The notes under the pieces were generated by a model. That model worked only from the letters and a program-made list of their open reading frames with translations, did not search any database and was not told where the DNA came from. A stretch of DNA of 64,000 nt from Stutzerimonas stutzeri KOS6 (GTDB lineage: Bacteria > Pseudomonadota > Gammaproteobacteria > Pseudomonadales > Pseudomonadaceae): the NCBI RefSeq assembly GCF_000307775.2, contig NZ_KK020676.1:531254-595253 (forward strand), written 5' to 3'. Below, piece by piece: positions 27,793 through 37,392 of this stretch (position 1 is the first letter of the stretch; every line of letters starts with the position of its first letter). A program made the position numbers and the translations under genes.

Positions 27793-28716
27793 TTATTTGA
27801 CCAGTGTCCGCCATTCGGCATGACCGTCGGTCTTGCCGGTGACCAGGTCGAAGTAGGCCTTCTGCAGTTTCTCGGTGATCGGGCCACGACGGCCGATACC
27901 GATGGCGCGGCCGTCCACCTCGCGAATGGGCGTCACTTCGGCGGCGGTGCCGGTGAAGAAGGCTTCGTCGGCGATGTAGACCTCGTCGCGGGTGATGCGC
28001 TTCTCGACCACCTTCAGGCCGTGCTCGGCAGCCAGGGTCAGCACGGTGCCGCGGGTGATGCCGTTCAGGCAGGCGGTGACTTCCGGGGTGTAGATCACGC
28101 CATCCTTGATGATGAAGATGTTCTCGCCCGAGCCTTCGGCCACATAGCCTTCCGGATCCAGCATCAGCGCTTCGTCAGCGCCGCCGGAAATGGCTTCCTG
28201 CAGGGCCAGCATCGAGTTGATGTAGGCACCGTTGGACTTGGCGCGGGTCATGGTGATGTTGACGTGGTGACGGGTGAACGAGCTGGTACGCACCTTGATG
28301 CCCAGTTCCAGCGCCTCGTCGCCCATGTAGGCGCCCCAGTGCCAAGCCGCGACGATCACGTGCACCTTCAAGCCGCTGGCGCGCAGGCCCATGCCTTCGC
28401 TTCCGTAGAACACCATCGGACGGATGTAGGCGCTTTCCAGGTTGTTCTCGCGCACCGCGGCACGGGTCGCCTCGTTGATTTCTTCCTTCGAATACGGCAT
28501 CTGCATGTTCATGATGTGTGCCGAATCGAACAGGCGGTCGGTATGCGCCTGCAGGCGGAAGATCGCCGTTCCGTCCGGGGTGTTGTAGGCGCGCACGCCC
28601 TCGAACACGCCCATGCCGTAGTGCAGGGTATGGGTCAGTACATGGGTGGTCGCATCGCGCCACTGCACCAGTTCGCCGTCATACCAGATGACGCCATCAC
28701 GATCGGCCATCGACAT
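27793..28716 (-). CDS. ilvE: Branched-chain amino acid aminotransferase IlvE
   Basis: A 307-aa class IV (fold type IV) PLP aminotransferase that interconverts branched-chain amino acids and their keto acids. The catalytic lysine is in RAKSNGAYINSMLA, and EGYVAEGSGENIF is the conserved PLP phosphate-binding segment. Full length. It lies 51 bp downstream of glnE and upstream of waaF on the same strand, as in PAO1 (PA5013). Confidence 0.96.
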   Translation of the reverse strand: MSMADRDGVIWYDGELVQWRDATTHVLTHTLHYGMGVFEGVRAYNTPDGTAIFRLQAHTDRLFDSAHIMNMQMPYSKEEINEATRAAVRENNLESAYIRPMVFYGSEGMGLRASGLKVHVIVAAWHWGAYMGDEALELGIKVRTSSFTRHHVNITMTRAKSNGAYINSMLALQEAISGGADEALMLDPEGYVAEGSGENIFIIKDGVIYTPEVTACLNGITRGTVLTLAAEHGLKVVEKRITRDEVYIADEAFFTGTAAEVTPIREVDGRAIGIGRRGPITEKLQKAYFDLVTGKTDGHAEWRTLVK

Positions 28717-28767
28717 CGTTGCCAGTTCCTCAGAATTCGAATTTGCCAGGTAGCCCGACGGAGGGAC

Positions 28768-31713
28768 TCAGCTGAGCCCCAACTCACGCCAGATGCGCAT
28801 GACTGCGCGGCGCTCGTCGTGGAATTGATCCCCACTCACCACTCCGGGCTGCTTCTGCAGTGATTGCCGGTGGGCTGCCGCACGGTAGGCCTTGTAGGCG
28901 TCCTGCAGCAGCCGCACCTCATCGCCGGTCATCAACCCGGCCTGCTCCAACCCATCGAGAATGCGGATGTTATCGGTATAGCGCAGCAGTTCGGGATGCT
29001 GGTGCGACCACGCCAAAGCCGCGTATTGCACCATAAATTCGATATCCACGATACCACCGGCGTCCTGCTTGAGATTGAACTCCGCGGCGCTGCCGAAGGC
29101 TTGCTCGGCGATGCCGGCCTGCGTGGCCCGGGTGCCGAGATTGTCGCGCATCTTCGCACGCATCTCGCTGACCTCGCGGCGCAGCGCCTCCAGATCGCGC
29201 TCACGCCCCAGCACCCCGGCACGCACCCGATCGAAGTCGGCGGACAGCTGCGGGCAGCCGACCAGCACCCGCGCCCGCACCAGCGCCTGATGCTCCCAGG
29301 TCCAGGCTTCTTCACTCTGATAGCGCTCGAAGGCGCCGAGCGAACTGACCAGCAGCCCGGCGGCGCCAGACGGCCGCAGGCGCATGTCCACTTCGTAGAG
29401 CTGGCCGGAGGTGGTCTGGGTCGTCAGCAGGTGAATGATGCGCTGCCCGAGGCGCGTGAAGAACTGCGCGGTGTCGATGGGCTTGGCGCCATTGGTTTCG
29501 GCGGCGGCATCGCCATCGTGGATGAACACCAGGTCCAGGTCGGAGCCATGACCGAGCTCGATGCCGCCGACCTTGCCGTAGCCGACGATGATGAACGCCG
29601 GATCGCAGAGCGTTCCGTCACTGCGCCGCGGCTGGCCATGGCGGGCGACGGTGTGGCGCCAGGCCAGGGTCAGCACCTCCTGCAGGATCGCCTCGGCGAG
29701 CCAGGTCAGGTAATCGCTGACCTTCATCAGGGGCAGCGTGCCGGCAATCTCCGAGGCGGCCACACGCAGCCGGTGCGCCAGCTTGAAATGGCGCAGCGCC
29801 TCCATCTGCTGCTCCAGGTCGTCCTCGGGAATGCGCATCAGCCGCTCGCGCAGCTCGGCGGCCAGTTCCGGCGCCAGCGGCGGACTGTAGAGTCGCCCGG
29901 CATTGAGCAGTTCGTCGAGCAGCAGCGGGAAACGTGCGATCTGCTCGGCGACCCACGGACTGGCGGCGCAGAGCTCCAGCAAGCGCTGCAGCGCGCCGGG
30001 GTTTTCCGTCAGCAGCACGAGATAGGCCGAGCGCCGGGCGACCGCCTCCACCAGCGGCAGCACGCGCTCGAGCACCAGATCAGGGTCGCGCTGCTCGACG
30101 ATCTGCGCCAGCAGGCGCGGAATGAAGGCATCCAGCCGTTCGCGGCCGAGGCGCTGCATGGTGCGCACCTGGCTGGCGTTGCGCAGCGCGGCAAGCCGCT
30201 GGCAGGCAACCTGGCCGTCGCGGAAGCCCGCCTCGGAGAGCTGCCGGCAGGCGTATTCCTCGTCCCAATCCTGCTCCCACAGCGGCAACCATTCGCCACC
30301 GACCAGCGCCTCGCCCTCGGCACTCTCGTCCTCGTCCGGATCAGCGATGACCTGATGGAAATGCCAGTCGATGCGCTCCCGCCAATGCAGGAGCTGTTCA
30401 TGGAACGCCTGCCAGCTGTCGAAACCGAGCATGAAGGCGACCCGCGCGCAGTCCACCTCACTCTCCGGCAGCATCTGCGTCTGGCGGTCGGCGATGGCCT
30501 GCAGCGCATGCTCGGTATAGCGCAGGAATTCGTAACCTTCGCGCAGCTCCGCCACCGCCGATGCCGGCAGGTAGCCCTGTCCCTCCAGCGTGGCCAGCAC
30601 ACCGAGCAGCGGACGCTGCTGCAGGCTGAGGTCGCGGCCGCCATGGATCAACTGGAACGCCTGGGCGATGAACTCGACCTCGCGAATGCCACCGGCACCG
30701 AGCTTGATGTTGGCGGCCATGCCCTTGCGCCGCACTTCCTGCTGGATCAGCTGCTTCATGGTGCGCAGCGCTTCGATCGCGGAAAAGTCCAGGTAACGCC
30801 GGTAGACGAAGGGCCGCAGCATCTCCAGCAGCTCCTTGCCGGCCTGCTGGTCGCCGCCGATGACCCGCGCCTTGATCATCGCGTAGCGCTCCCAGTCGCG
30901 GCCCTGGTCCTGGTAGTACTGCTCCAGCGCATTGAAGCTGTAGACCAGCGGCCCGGACGAGCCATACGGGCGCAGGCGCATATCGACGCGGAAGGCGAAG
31001 CCATCGACGGTGATGGCATCCAGCGCCTTGATCAGTCGCTGGCCGAGCCGGACGAAGAACTCCTGATTGTCCAGCGAACGCTTGGCCCCCACGGTTTCGC
31101 CACCTTCCGGGTAGCCGAAGATCAGGTCGATGTCAGAAGACAGGTTCAGTTCGTGCGCACCCAGCTTGCCCATGCCGAGGATGACCATGTGCTGCGGGTT
31201 GCCGCTGCGGCGCCCGGTGGGCACGCCGAACTGATCGCAATGGCGAGCGTAGAGCCAGTGATAGGCCAGATCGACGGAGGCATCGGCAAGATCGGAAAGG
31301 TCGCGGCAGGTTTCGCCAAGGTCGGCCTGACGGCTCAGGTCACGCCAGATGATCCGCACCTGCTGGCGCGTGCGGAAGCGCCGCAAGGTCAACGCCAGGG
31401 CGTCCTCGCCGTCGCAGGCGGCGACCTGCCCGGCCAGCGCCTTGCGCATCTCGTCAGGGGCCAGCGATCGCTCCAGCCAGCCCTGCTCGGCCAGTTGCAG
31501 CAACATCTGCGGATCTCGGCTAACCTGTTCGCTGACGAAATCGCTCGCCGCGCAAACGCGGGCGAACGTCTCATGATGCTCGGCCTGCCAGGCGCGACAT
31601 CGTGCTGCGAATGCTTCCGACAGGCTGCCAACGGCGGCGAGGAACGACTCCTCGGCACGACTGACAAAGGGCAGGAGCGAGGACGGCAATGCAACCAGCG
31701 GTGGCAAACTCAT
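28768..31713 (-). CDS. glnE: Bifunctional glutamine synthetase adenylyltransferase/deadenylase GlnE
   Basis: A 981-aa protein with two nucleotidyltransferase domains. The N-terminal deadenylylase half carries LNLSSDIDLIFGYPE and the C-terminal adenylylase half carries LGHGSDLDLVFIHDGD, each with the paired Asp metal ligands. It modifies glutamine synthetase in response to PII. The start at 31713 (MSLPPLVALP) matches the family length; the frame is open 19 codons further upstream. It is divergent from aceE, with the palindromic operator pair at 31805-31872 between them. Confidence 0.96.
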   Translation of the reverse strand: MSLPPLVALPSSLLPFVSRAEESFLAAVGSLSEAFAARCRAWQAEHHETFARVCAASDFVSEQVSRDPQMLLQLAEQGWLERSLAPDEMRKALAGQVAACDGEDALALTLRRFRTRQQVRIIWRDLSRQADLGETCRDLSDLADASVDLAYHWLYARHCDQFGVPTGRRSGNPQHMVILGMGKLGAHELNLSSDIDLIFGYPEGGETVGAKRSLDNQEFFVRLGQRLIKALDAITVDGFAFRVDMRLRPYGSSGPLVYSFNALEQYYQDQGRDWERYAMIKARVIGGDQQAGKELLEMLRPFVYRRYLDFSAIEALRTMKQLIQQEVRRKGMAANIKLGAGGIREVEFIAQAFQLIHGGRDLSLQQRPLLGVLATLEGQGYLPASAVAELREGYEFLRYTEHALQAIADRQTQMLPESEVDCARVAFMLGFDSWQAFHEQLLHWRERIDWHFHQVIADPDEDESAEGEALVGGEWLPLWEQDWDEEYACRQLSEAGFRDGQVACQRLAALRNASQVRTMQRLGRERLDAFIPRLLAQIVEQRDPDLVLERVLPLVEAVARRSAYLVLLTENPGALQRLLELCAASPWVAEQIARFPLLLDELLNAGRLYSPPLAPELAAELRERLMRIPEDDLEQQMEALRHFKLAHRLRVAASEIAGTLPLMKVSDYLTWLAEAILQEVLTLAWRHTVARHGQPRRSDGTLCDPAFIIVGYGKVGGIELGHGSDLDLVFIHDGDAAAETNGAKPIDTAQFFTRLGQRIIHLLTTQTTSGQLYEVDMRLRPSGAAGLLVSSLGAFERYQSEEAWTWEHQALVRARVLVGCPQLSADFDRVRAGVLGRERDLEALRREVSEMRAKMRDNLGTRATQAGIAEQAFGSAAEFNLKQDAGGIVDIEFMVQYAALAWSHQHPELLRYTDNIRILDGLEQAGLMTGDEVRLLQDAYKAYRAAAHRQSLQKQPGVVSGDQFHDERRAVMRIWRELGLS

Positions 31714-31804
31714 TGAAGGGTTCCTTGGCAACAGCGAAAACGGTGAACCGCGCGATCCAGAGCCTCGCAAGTGCCTTTTTCAGGAAAATGCCAGTGCCGC
31801 TGAT

Positions 31805-31872
31805 CTGTAGTTTTACTACTAAAGAGTATTTCAGGGGGCTGATCCCGGCGCCGTTTTGTAGTAAAACTACAG
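31805..31872. promoter_or_regulatory. Paired FadR/GntR-type operator palindromes upstream of aceE
   Basis: Two palindromes lie in the divergent glnE-aceE region: GTAGT-TTT-ACTAC at 31807-31819 and TGTAGT-AAA-ACTACA at 31857-31871. Both fit the TNGTN3ACNA core recognised by FadR-subfamily GntR regulators (PdhR, LldR, GlcC relatives). Their centres are 51 bp apart, about five helical turns. The two sites are also mutually inverted over 15 bp (31805-31819 and 31858-31872). Control of aceEF by a pyruvate- or lactate-sensing regulator is inferred. Confidence 0.6.
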
Positions 31873-31983
31873 ACGCCCGGTCCTATCCCCGGCATTCATC
31901 CAAGAACATTACACGCACCGGCCCACAAAGCCGGTAGCGAACAGGCGACCGATTCTGGAAGCCTTTCCGCCATGGAGCAAGCC

Positions 31984-34629
31984 ATGCAAGACCTCGATCC
32001 CGTCGAAACCCAGGAATGGCTGGACGCCCTCGAATCGGTACTCGACCGCGAAGGTGAAGACCGCGCTCACTATCTGATGACACGGATGGGCGAACTGGCC
32101 ACCCGTAGCGGCACGCCACTTCCTTATGGCATCACCACGCCCTACCGCAACACCATCCCCGTCACCCGTGAAGCCAAGATGCCCGGCGACCTGTTCATGG
32201 AGCGGCGTATCCGCTCCCTGGTCCGCTGGAACGCACTGGCAATGGTGATGCGCGCCAACCTGAAGGACCCGGATCTGGGTGGGCACATCTCCACCTTCGC
32301 GTCCAGCGCGACGCTCTACGACATCGGCTTCAATTACTTTTTCCAGGCGCCCACCGAGGAACACGGCGGCGACCTGATCTACTATCAGGGCCACGCCTCC
32401 CCCGGTATCTACGCTCGTGCCTTCCTCGAAGGTCGCCTGACCGAGGACCAGATGCTCAACTTCCGTCAGGAAGTCGATGGCCAGGGCCTGTCGAGCTACC
32501 CGCACCCCCATCTGATGCCGGACTTCTGGCAGTTCCCGACCGTTTCCATGGGTCTGGGCCCGATCACCGCGATCTACCAAGCGCGCTTCATGAAGTACCT
32601 GGAAAACCGCGGCTTTATTCCGAAAGGCAAGCAGCGCGTCTGGTGCTTCATCGGTGACGGCGAGTGCGACGAGCCGGAAACCCTGGGCGCCATCTCCCTG
32701 GCCGGTCGTGAAAACCTCGACAACCTGGTGTTCGTCATCAACTGCAACCTGCAGCGTCTGGACGGCCCGGTGCGCGGCAACAGCAAGATCATCCAGGAAC
32801 TGGAAGGCGTGTTCAAAGGCGCCAACTGGAACGTCAACAAGGTCGTCTGGGGCCGTCTGTGGGACCCGCTGTTCGCCGCCGACGAAGACGGCCGCATGCA
32901 GCGTCGCATGGACGAGGCGATCGACGGGGAATACCAGAACTACAAGGCCAAAGACGGCGCCTATGTGCGCAAGCACTTCTTCGGCGCGGACCCCGAGCTG
33001 CTCAAGCGCGTCGAGAGCATGTCCGACGAGGAAGTCTGGAAGCTCAACCGCGGCGGCCACGACCCCTACAAGGTCTATGCGGCCTACCATCAGGCGGTCA
33101 ACCACAAGGGCCAGCCGACAGTCATTCTGGCCAAGACCATCAAGGGTTACGGCACCGGTGCCGGCGAGGCGAAGAACATCGCCCACAACACCAAGAAAGT
33201 CGATATCGACAGCCTGAGGAAATTCCGCGATCGCTTCGACATCCCGGTCAACGATTCGCAGCTCGAAGAGCTGCCGTTCTACCGGCCGGCCGAAGACAGC
33301 GCCGAGATGCGCTACCTGCGCAAGTGCCGTGAAAAGCTCGGCGGCTCGCTGCCGCAGCGCCGGCCGAAGAGCTTCAGCATCCCGACGCCGCCGCTGGACA
33401 CCCTCAAGGCCGTACTCGACGGTTCCGGTGACCGCGAGATTTCCACCACCATGGCCTTTGGCCGGATTCTCTCGCAGCTGGTCAAGGACAAGGATCTGGG
33501 CAAGCGCATCGTGCCGATCCTCGCCGACGAAGCGCGCACCTTCGGCATGGAAGGCATGTTCCGCCAGCTGGGTATCTATTCTCCGGTGGGGCAGCTGTAC
33601 GAGCCGGTCGACCGCGACCAGGTGATGTACTACCGCGAAGAAAAGGACGGCCAGATCCTCCAGGAAGGCCTCAACGAGGCCGGCGCCTTCTCCTCGTTCA
33701 TCGCTGCCGGTACCGCCTACAGCAACTACAACCAGCCGATGCTGCCGGTCTACATCTTCTATTCGATGTTCGGCTTCCAGCGGATCGGCGACCTGGCCTG
33801 GGCAGCTGGCGACGCCCAGACCCGCGGCTTCCTGCTGGGCGGCACCTCCGGTCGCACCACCCTGAACGGCGAAGGCCTGCAGCACGAGGACGGCCACAGC
33901 CATATCCTCGCCAGCACCATCCCCAACTGCCGCAGCTACGACCCCACCTACGGCTACGAGCTGGCGGTGATCGTGCATCACGGCATGCACGAGATGATGG
34001 AGCTGCAGAAGAGCGTCTACTACTACATCACCGTGATGAACGAGAACTACCAGCAGCCAGCCATGCCACAGGGTGTCGAGGACGGCATCATCAAGGGCAT
34101 GTACCTGCTCGAAGAAGCCAAGGGCGACTTCAAGCACCGCGTTCAGCTGTTGGGATCGGGCACCATCCTGCGCGAAGTGCGCGCCGCCGTGGACATCCTC
34201 GCCAAGATGGGCGTCGGTGCCGACGTCTGGAGCGTGACCAGCTTCAACGAGCTGCGCCGTGACGGCCTGGCCGTGGATCGCTGGAACCGTCTGCACCCGA
34301 CCGAAGAACCGCGCAAGAGCTACGTCCAGCAGTGTCTGGAAGGCCGCGAAGGCCCGGTAGTGGCCTCGACCGACTACATGAAGCTGTTCGCCGATCAGAT
34401 TCGTCAGTGGGTTCCATCGCGCGAATACCAAGTGCTCGGCACTGACGGCTTCGGCCGCAGCGACTCGCGTGCCAAGCTGCGTGACTTCTTCGAAGTCGAC
34501 CGCCGCTGGGTGGCCGTCGCCGCGCTGCAGGCACTCGCCGATCGCGGCGCCATCGAACGCAAGGTCGTGGCCGAGGCCATCACCGAGTTCGGTATCGACC
34601 CCGAGAAGCGCAATCCGCTGGATTGCTGA
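31984..34629 (+). CDS. aceE: Pyruvate dehydrogenase E1 component AceE (homodimeric)
   Basis: An 881-aa thiamine-diphosphate-dependent E1 that decarboxylates pyruvate and acetylates the E2 lipoyl groups. The ThDP/Mg motif begins GDGECDEPETLGAISLAG and continues to NCNLQRLDGPV. The start at 31984 (MQDLDPVETQEW) has GGAG six bases upstream and matches family N-termini; an ATG at 31972 is in frame but poorly spaced. It lies 27 bp upstream of aceF. Its cofactor depends on ThiC, encoded in the same window. Confidence 0.97.
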   Translation: MQDLDPVETQEWLDALESVLDREGEDRAHYLMTRMGELATRSGTPLPYGITTPYRNTIPVTREAKMPGDLFMERRIRSLVRWNALAMVMRANLKDPDLGGHISTFASSATLYDIGFNYFFQAPTEEHGGDLIYYQGHASPGIYARAFLEGRLTEDQMLNFRQEVDGQGLSSYPHPHLMPDFWQFPTVSMGLGPITAIYQARFMKYLENRGFIPKGKQRVWCFIGDGECDEPETLGAISLAGRENLDNLVFVINCNLQRLDGPVRGNSKIIQELEGVFKGANWNVNKVVWGRLWDPLFAADEDGRMQRRMDEAIDGEYQNYKAKDGAYVRKHFFGADPELLKRVESMSDEEVWKLNRGGHDPYKVYAAYHQAVNHKGQPTVILAKTIKGYGTGAGEAKNIAHNTKKVDIDSLRKFRDRFDIPVNDSQLEELPFYRPAEDSAEMRYLRKCREKLGGSLPQRRPKSFSIPTPPLDTLKAVLDGSGDREISTTMAFGRILSQLVKDKDLGKRIVPILADEARTFGMEGMFRQLGIYSPVGQLYEPVDRDQVMYYREEKDGQILQEGLNEAGAFSSFIAAGTAYSNYNQPMLPVYIFYSMFGFQRIGDLAWAAGDAQTRGFLLGGTSGRTTLNGEGLQHEDGHSHILASTIPNCRSYDPTYGYELAVIVHHGMHEMMELQKSVYYYITVMNENYQQPAMPQGVEDGIIKGMYLLEEAKGDFKHRVQLLGSGTILREVRAAVDILAKMGVGADVWSVTSFNELRRDGLAVDRWNRLHPTEEPRKSYVQQCLEGREGPVVASTDYMKLFADQIRQWVPSREYQVLGTDGFGRSDSRAKLRDFFEVDRRWVAVAALQALADRGAIERKVVAEAITEFGIDPEKRNPLDC

Positions 34630-34656
34630 TGCTGCGTGCGCACAGGAGAACCTATT

Positions 34657-36654
34657 GTGAGTGAAACCATACGCGTACCCGACATCGGCAGCGGTGAGGG
34701 TGAAGTAATCGAGTTGTTCGTCAAGGTCGGCGACCGTATCGAAGCCGACCAGAGCATCCTGACGCTCGAGTCCGACAAGGCCAGCATGGAAATCCCGGCG
34801 CCCAAGGCAGGCGTCGTGAAGGCCTTGAAGGTCAAGCTGGGCGATCGGCTGAAGGAAGGCGACGAACTGCTGGAGCTGGAAAGCGAAGACGGTCAAAGCA
34901 GCGAGGCGCCGGCACAAGCCGCCGCCGAGCCGGCCGGCGCGAGCAGCGGCGGCCCGGCCGATGAAGCTGAACAACCGACTCCTGCGGGCGATGAGAATCC
35001 GTCGGCTTCGGCTGGAGAAGGCGAATCGCAGGAGATCAAGGTTCCGGACATCGGATCGTCTGGCAAGGCCAGCGTGATCGAGGTTTCGGTCAAGGCAGGC
35101 GACACCATTGCCGCCGAACAGGCACTGATCACGCTCGAGTCCGACAAGGCCAGCATGGAGATTCCGTCTCCCGCCGCCGGCGTGGTCGAGAGCATTTCGG
35201 TGAAGGTCGGTGACGAAGTCGGCACCGGCGATCTGATCCTGGTCCTCAAAGGCGCGGCGCCCAGCAAGCCTGCGACTGCGGCCAGCGCACCGGCGGAAAA
35301 GCCGAAGGCGCAGCGCTCGGAAGCTGCTCAAGAGCCAGCGGCCGAGCCGGCCGGCGAGTCCGTGGAAGAAGTCCGCATCCCGGACATCGGTTCCAGCGGC
35401 GCCGCCAATGTCATCGAAGTGATGGTCAAGGCCGGCGATAGCGTCGAGGCAGACCAATCGCTGATCACGCTTGAATCCGACAAGGCCAGCATGGAGATCC
35501 CGGCGCCCAAGGCAGGCGTGGTGGAATCCTTGTCGATCAAGGTCGGCGACGAAGCCAAGACCGGCGACCTGATCCTGACGCTCAAGGTGGCCGGCGCGGC
35601 GCCAGCGAAGAAAGCCGAGACCAAGCCACAGGAAGCGGCGCCGCAACAGCAAGCCGTCGCACCGAACAAGCAGGGTGTACCGGAAGCCAAGGCCGCCGCG
35701 GCACCGGCTCCGGCCGTCAGCGGCCCAAGCAAGGCCGGCTCCAAGGTTCATGCCGGCCCGGCTGTACGCATGACCGCCCGCGAATTCGGCGTCGACCTGG
35801 CCGATGTTCCTGGCACCGGCCCCAGGGGACGTATTCTCAAGGAAGACGTCCAGGCTTACGTCAAGACGATGATGAGCAAGGCCAAGCAGGCGCCCGCCGA
35901 AGGTGCTGCGGCTGGGGCAGGCATCCCGCCGATCCCGACCGTCGACTTCAGCCGTTTCGGTGAAGTCGAGGAAGTGCCGATGACCCGCCTGATGCAGGTC
36001 GGCGCTGCCAACCTGCACCGCAGCTGGCTCAACGTGCCGCACGTGACCCAGTTCGAGTCGGCCGACATCACCGAGCTGGAAGCCTTCCGCGTTTCGCAGA
36101 AGGCCGTGGCGGAAAAGGCCGGCGTCAAGCTGACCGTCCTGCCACTGCTGCTCAAGGCCTGCGCACATCTGCTGAAAGAGCTTCCGGAATTCAATGCCTC
36201 GCTAGCACCCAGCGGCAAGGCGGTGATCCGCAAGAAGTACGTGCATGTCGGCTTTGCCGTGGATACGCCGGACGGCCTGATGGTGCCGGTCATCCGCAAC
36301 GTCGACCAGAAAAGCCTGCTGCAACTGGCGGGGGAAGCGGCGGCACTGGCCGAGAAAGCGCGCAACAAGAAGCTTTCAGCGGACGAAATGCAGGGCGCCT
36401 GCTTCACCATCTCCAGCCTCGGTCACATTGGCGGCACCGGTTTCACGCCGATCGTCAACGCGCCGGAAGTGGCGATCCTGGGTGTCAGCAAGGCCACCAT
36501 GCAGCCGGTATGGGACGGCAAAGCCTTCCAGCCCAAGCTGATGCTGCCGCTGTCGCTGTCCTATGATCACCGCGTGATCAATGGCGCCGCTGCCGCACGC
36601 TTCACCAAGCGGCTGTCGGAGTTGCTCGGCGACATCCGCACCATGCTGCTGTAA
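34657..36654 (+). CDS. aceF: Dihydrolipoyllysine acetyltransferase (E2) AceF with three lipoyl domains
   Basis: A 665-aa E2 core subunit of pyruvate dehydrogenase. Three lipoyl domains are visible, with lipoyl lysines in ESDKASMEIP at residues 41, 164 and 276, joined by Ala/Pro/Glu-rich linkers. A peripheral-subunit-binding domain follows at about 365-400 (VRMTAREFGVDL). The catalytic domain ends with SYDHRVING, giving His638 and Asn642. Asn instead of Asp at this position is also known in Azotobacter. GTG start with AGGAG 8 nt upstream. P. aeruginosa AceF has, as I recall, two lipoyl domains and about 547 aa. Confidence 0.96.
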   Translation: MSETIRVPDIGSGEGEVIELFVKVGDRIEADQSILTLESDKASMEIPAPKAGVVKALKVKLGDRLKEGDELLELESEDGQSSEAPAQAAAEPAGASSGGPADEAEQPTPAGDENPSASAGEGESQEIKVPDIGSSGKASVIEVSVKAGDTIAAEQALITLESDKASMEIPSPAAGVVESISVKVGDEVGTGDLILVLKGAAPSKPATAASAPAEKPKAQRSEAAQEPAAEPAGESVEEVRIPDIGSSGAANVIEVMVKAGDSVEADQSLITLESDKASMEIPAPKAGVVESLSIKVGDEAKTGDLILTLKVAGAAPAKKAETKPQEAAPQQQAVAPNKQGVPEAKAAAAPAPAVSGPSKAGSKVHAGPAVRMTAREFGVDLADVPGTGPRGRILKEDVQAYVKTMMSKAKQAPAEGAAAGAGIPPIPTVDFSRFGEVEEVPMTRLMQVGAANLHRSWLNVPHVTQFESADITELEAFRVSQKAVAEKAGVKLTVLPLLLKACAHLLKELPEFNASLAPSGKAVIRKKYVHVGFAVDTPDGLMVPVIRNVDQKSLLQLAGEAAALAEKARNKKLSADEMQGACFTISSLGHIGGTGFTPIVNAPEVAILGVSKATMQPVWDGKAFQPKLMLPLSLSYDHRVINGAAAARFTKRLSELLGDIRTMLL

Positions 36655-36673
36655 CGGCGGCGGGAACGGACGA

Positions 36674-36710
36674 GAAGGCCGCATTGCCCTGCAGGCAATG
36701 CGGCCTTCTT
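36674..36710 (+). terminator. Rho-independent terminator of aceEF
   Basis: A perfect 15-bp stem (36674-36688 with 36694-36708, GAAGGCCGCATTGCC), 5-nt loop CTGCA, followed by TTATT. It begins 19 bp after the aceF stop. Confidence 0.9.
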
Positions 36711-36756
36711 ATTAGCCATCCATCGACGAATTCGGTCTGAAGCGCTGAAGCGCGGA

Positions 36757-37278
36757 TCAACCCTTCTGCAGATTCCGGATCAGGAAGGACAACGCCTTGG
36801 CCAGCGCCTCGGCACCTTCGGGGTCACGCTGAATTACCAGCAACGGCAAGCCGTCGACCGGGCTGTCTATCGAGCAACTGCGCCCCTGCGCAGGACACTG
36901 GTATTGCACATAGGGATCGACGCCGAATACCGACAGGTTGCGATTGCGCACTGCCACGCCGTTTTTGCCGCGCACGTGCTCGCGAATGCGCAATTGGCCG
37001 GGAGCGGCCACGCTGAGCGTGTAGAAGAAATCTTGCGGATTGGCCTCACCGACCTGGTAACCGGCACGCAGGGCATAGCTGTCGAGCATTCCGTTACTGT
37101 GCGCCAGCAGTGCGTCGCGGTCGTTGTCGGCCAGGTAGAGTTCGCGCAACCCGGTGAGATAACGCGCCGATTCGTCGGAGCCGAACTCGACCGGCTCGGC
37201 CGCAAGAGACGTTCCGATCGTGCAGATGACCCAGATCATCCCCAAGTTTGCCAGTCGACTTGTCAGTCCCTGTCGCAT
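36757..37278 (-). CDS. Unknown secreted/periplasmic protein
   Basis: A 173-aa protein with an N-terminal signal peptide (MRQGLTSRLANLGMIWVICTIGTSLAAEP, likely cleaved after SLAA). The mature part is acidic and contains two cysteines close together (QCPAQGRSC) that could form a disulfide. No family was recognised. The start at 37278 has AAGG about 7 nt upstream. It is convergent with aceF and divergent from the dipA-like gene, so it may share a control region with the latter. PAO1 has, as far as I recall, no gene between aceF and dipA. Confidence 0.72.
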   Translation of the reverse strand: MRQGLTSRLANLGMIWVICTIGTSLAAEPVEFGSDESARYLTGLRELYLADNDRDALLAHSNGMLDSYALRAGYQVGEANPQDFFYTLSVAAPGQLRIREHVRGKNGVAVRNRNLSVFGVDPYVQYQCPAQGRSCSIDSPVDGLPLLVIQRDPEGAEALAKALSFLIRNLQKG

Positions 37279-37392
37279 GATGCACCCTTGCCAAGAATTA
37301 ATACCACTTAGCCATCGTCCGTCGCTGGAGCGGTGCCTGGAGCACAAAGCCAGCCCAACCCGGTGGAGAGCATACTGGAAGCCAATCGCTCG

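Noticed and set aside
31909-36168. Very long minus-strand open frame (about 1419 codons) antisense to aceE and aceF
   Set aside because: Its composition mirrors the aceEF codons and shows no recognisable protein features; both aceE and aceF are full length with correct motifs.
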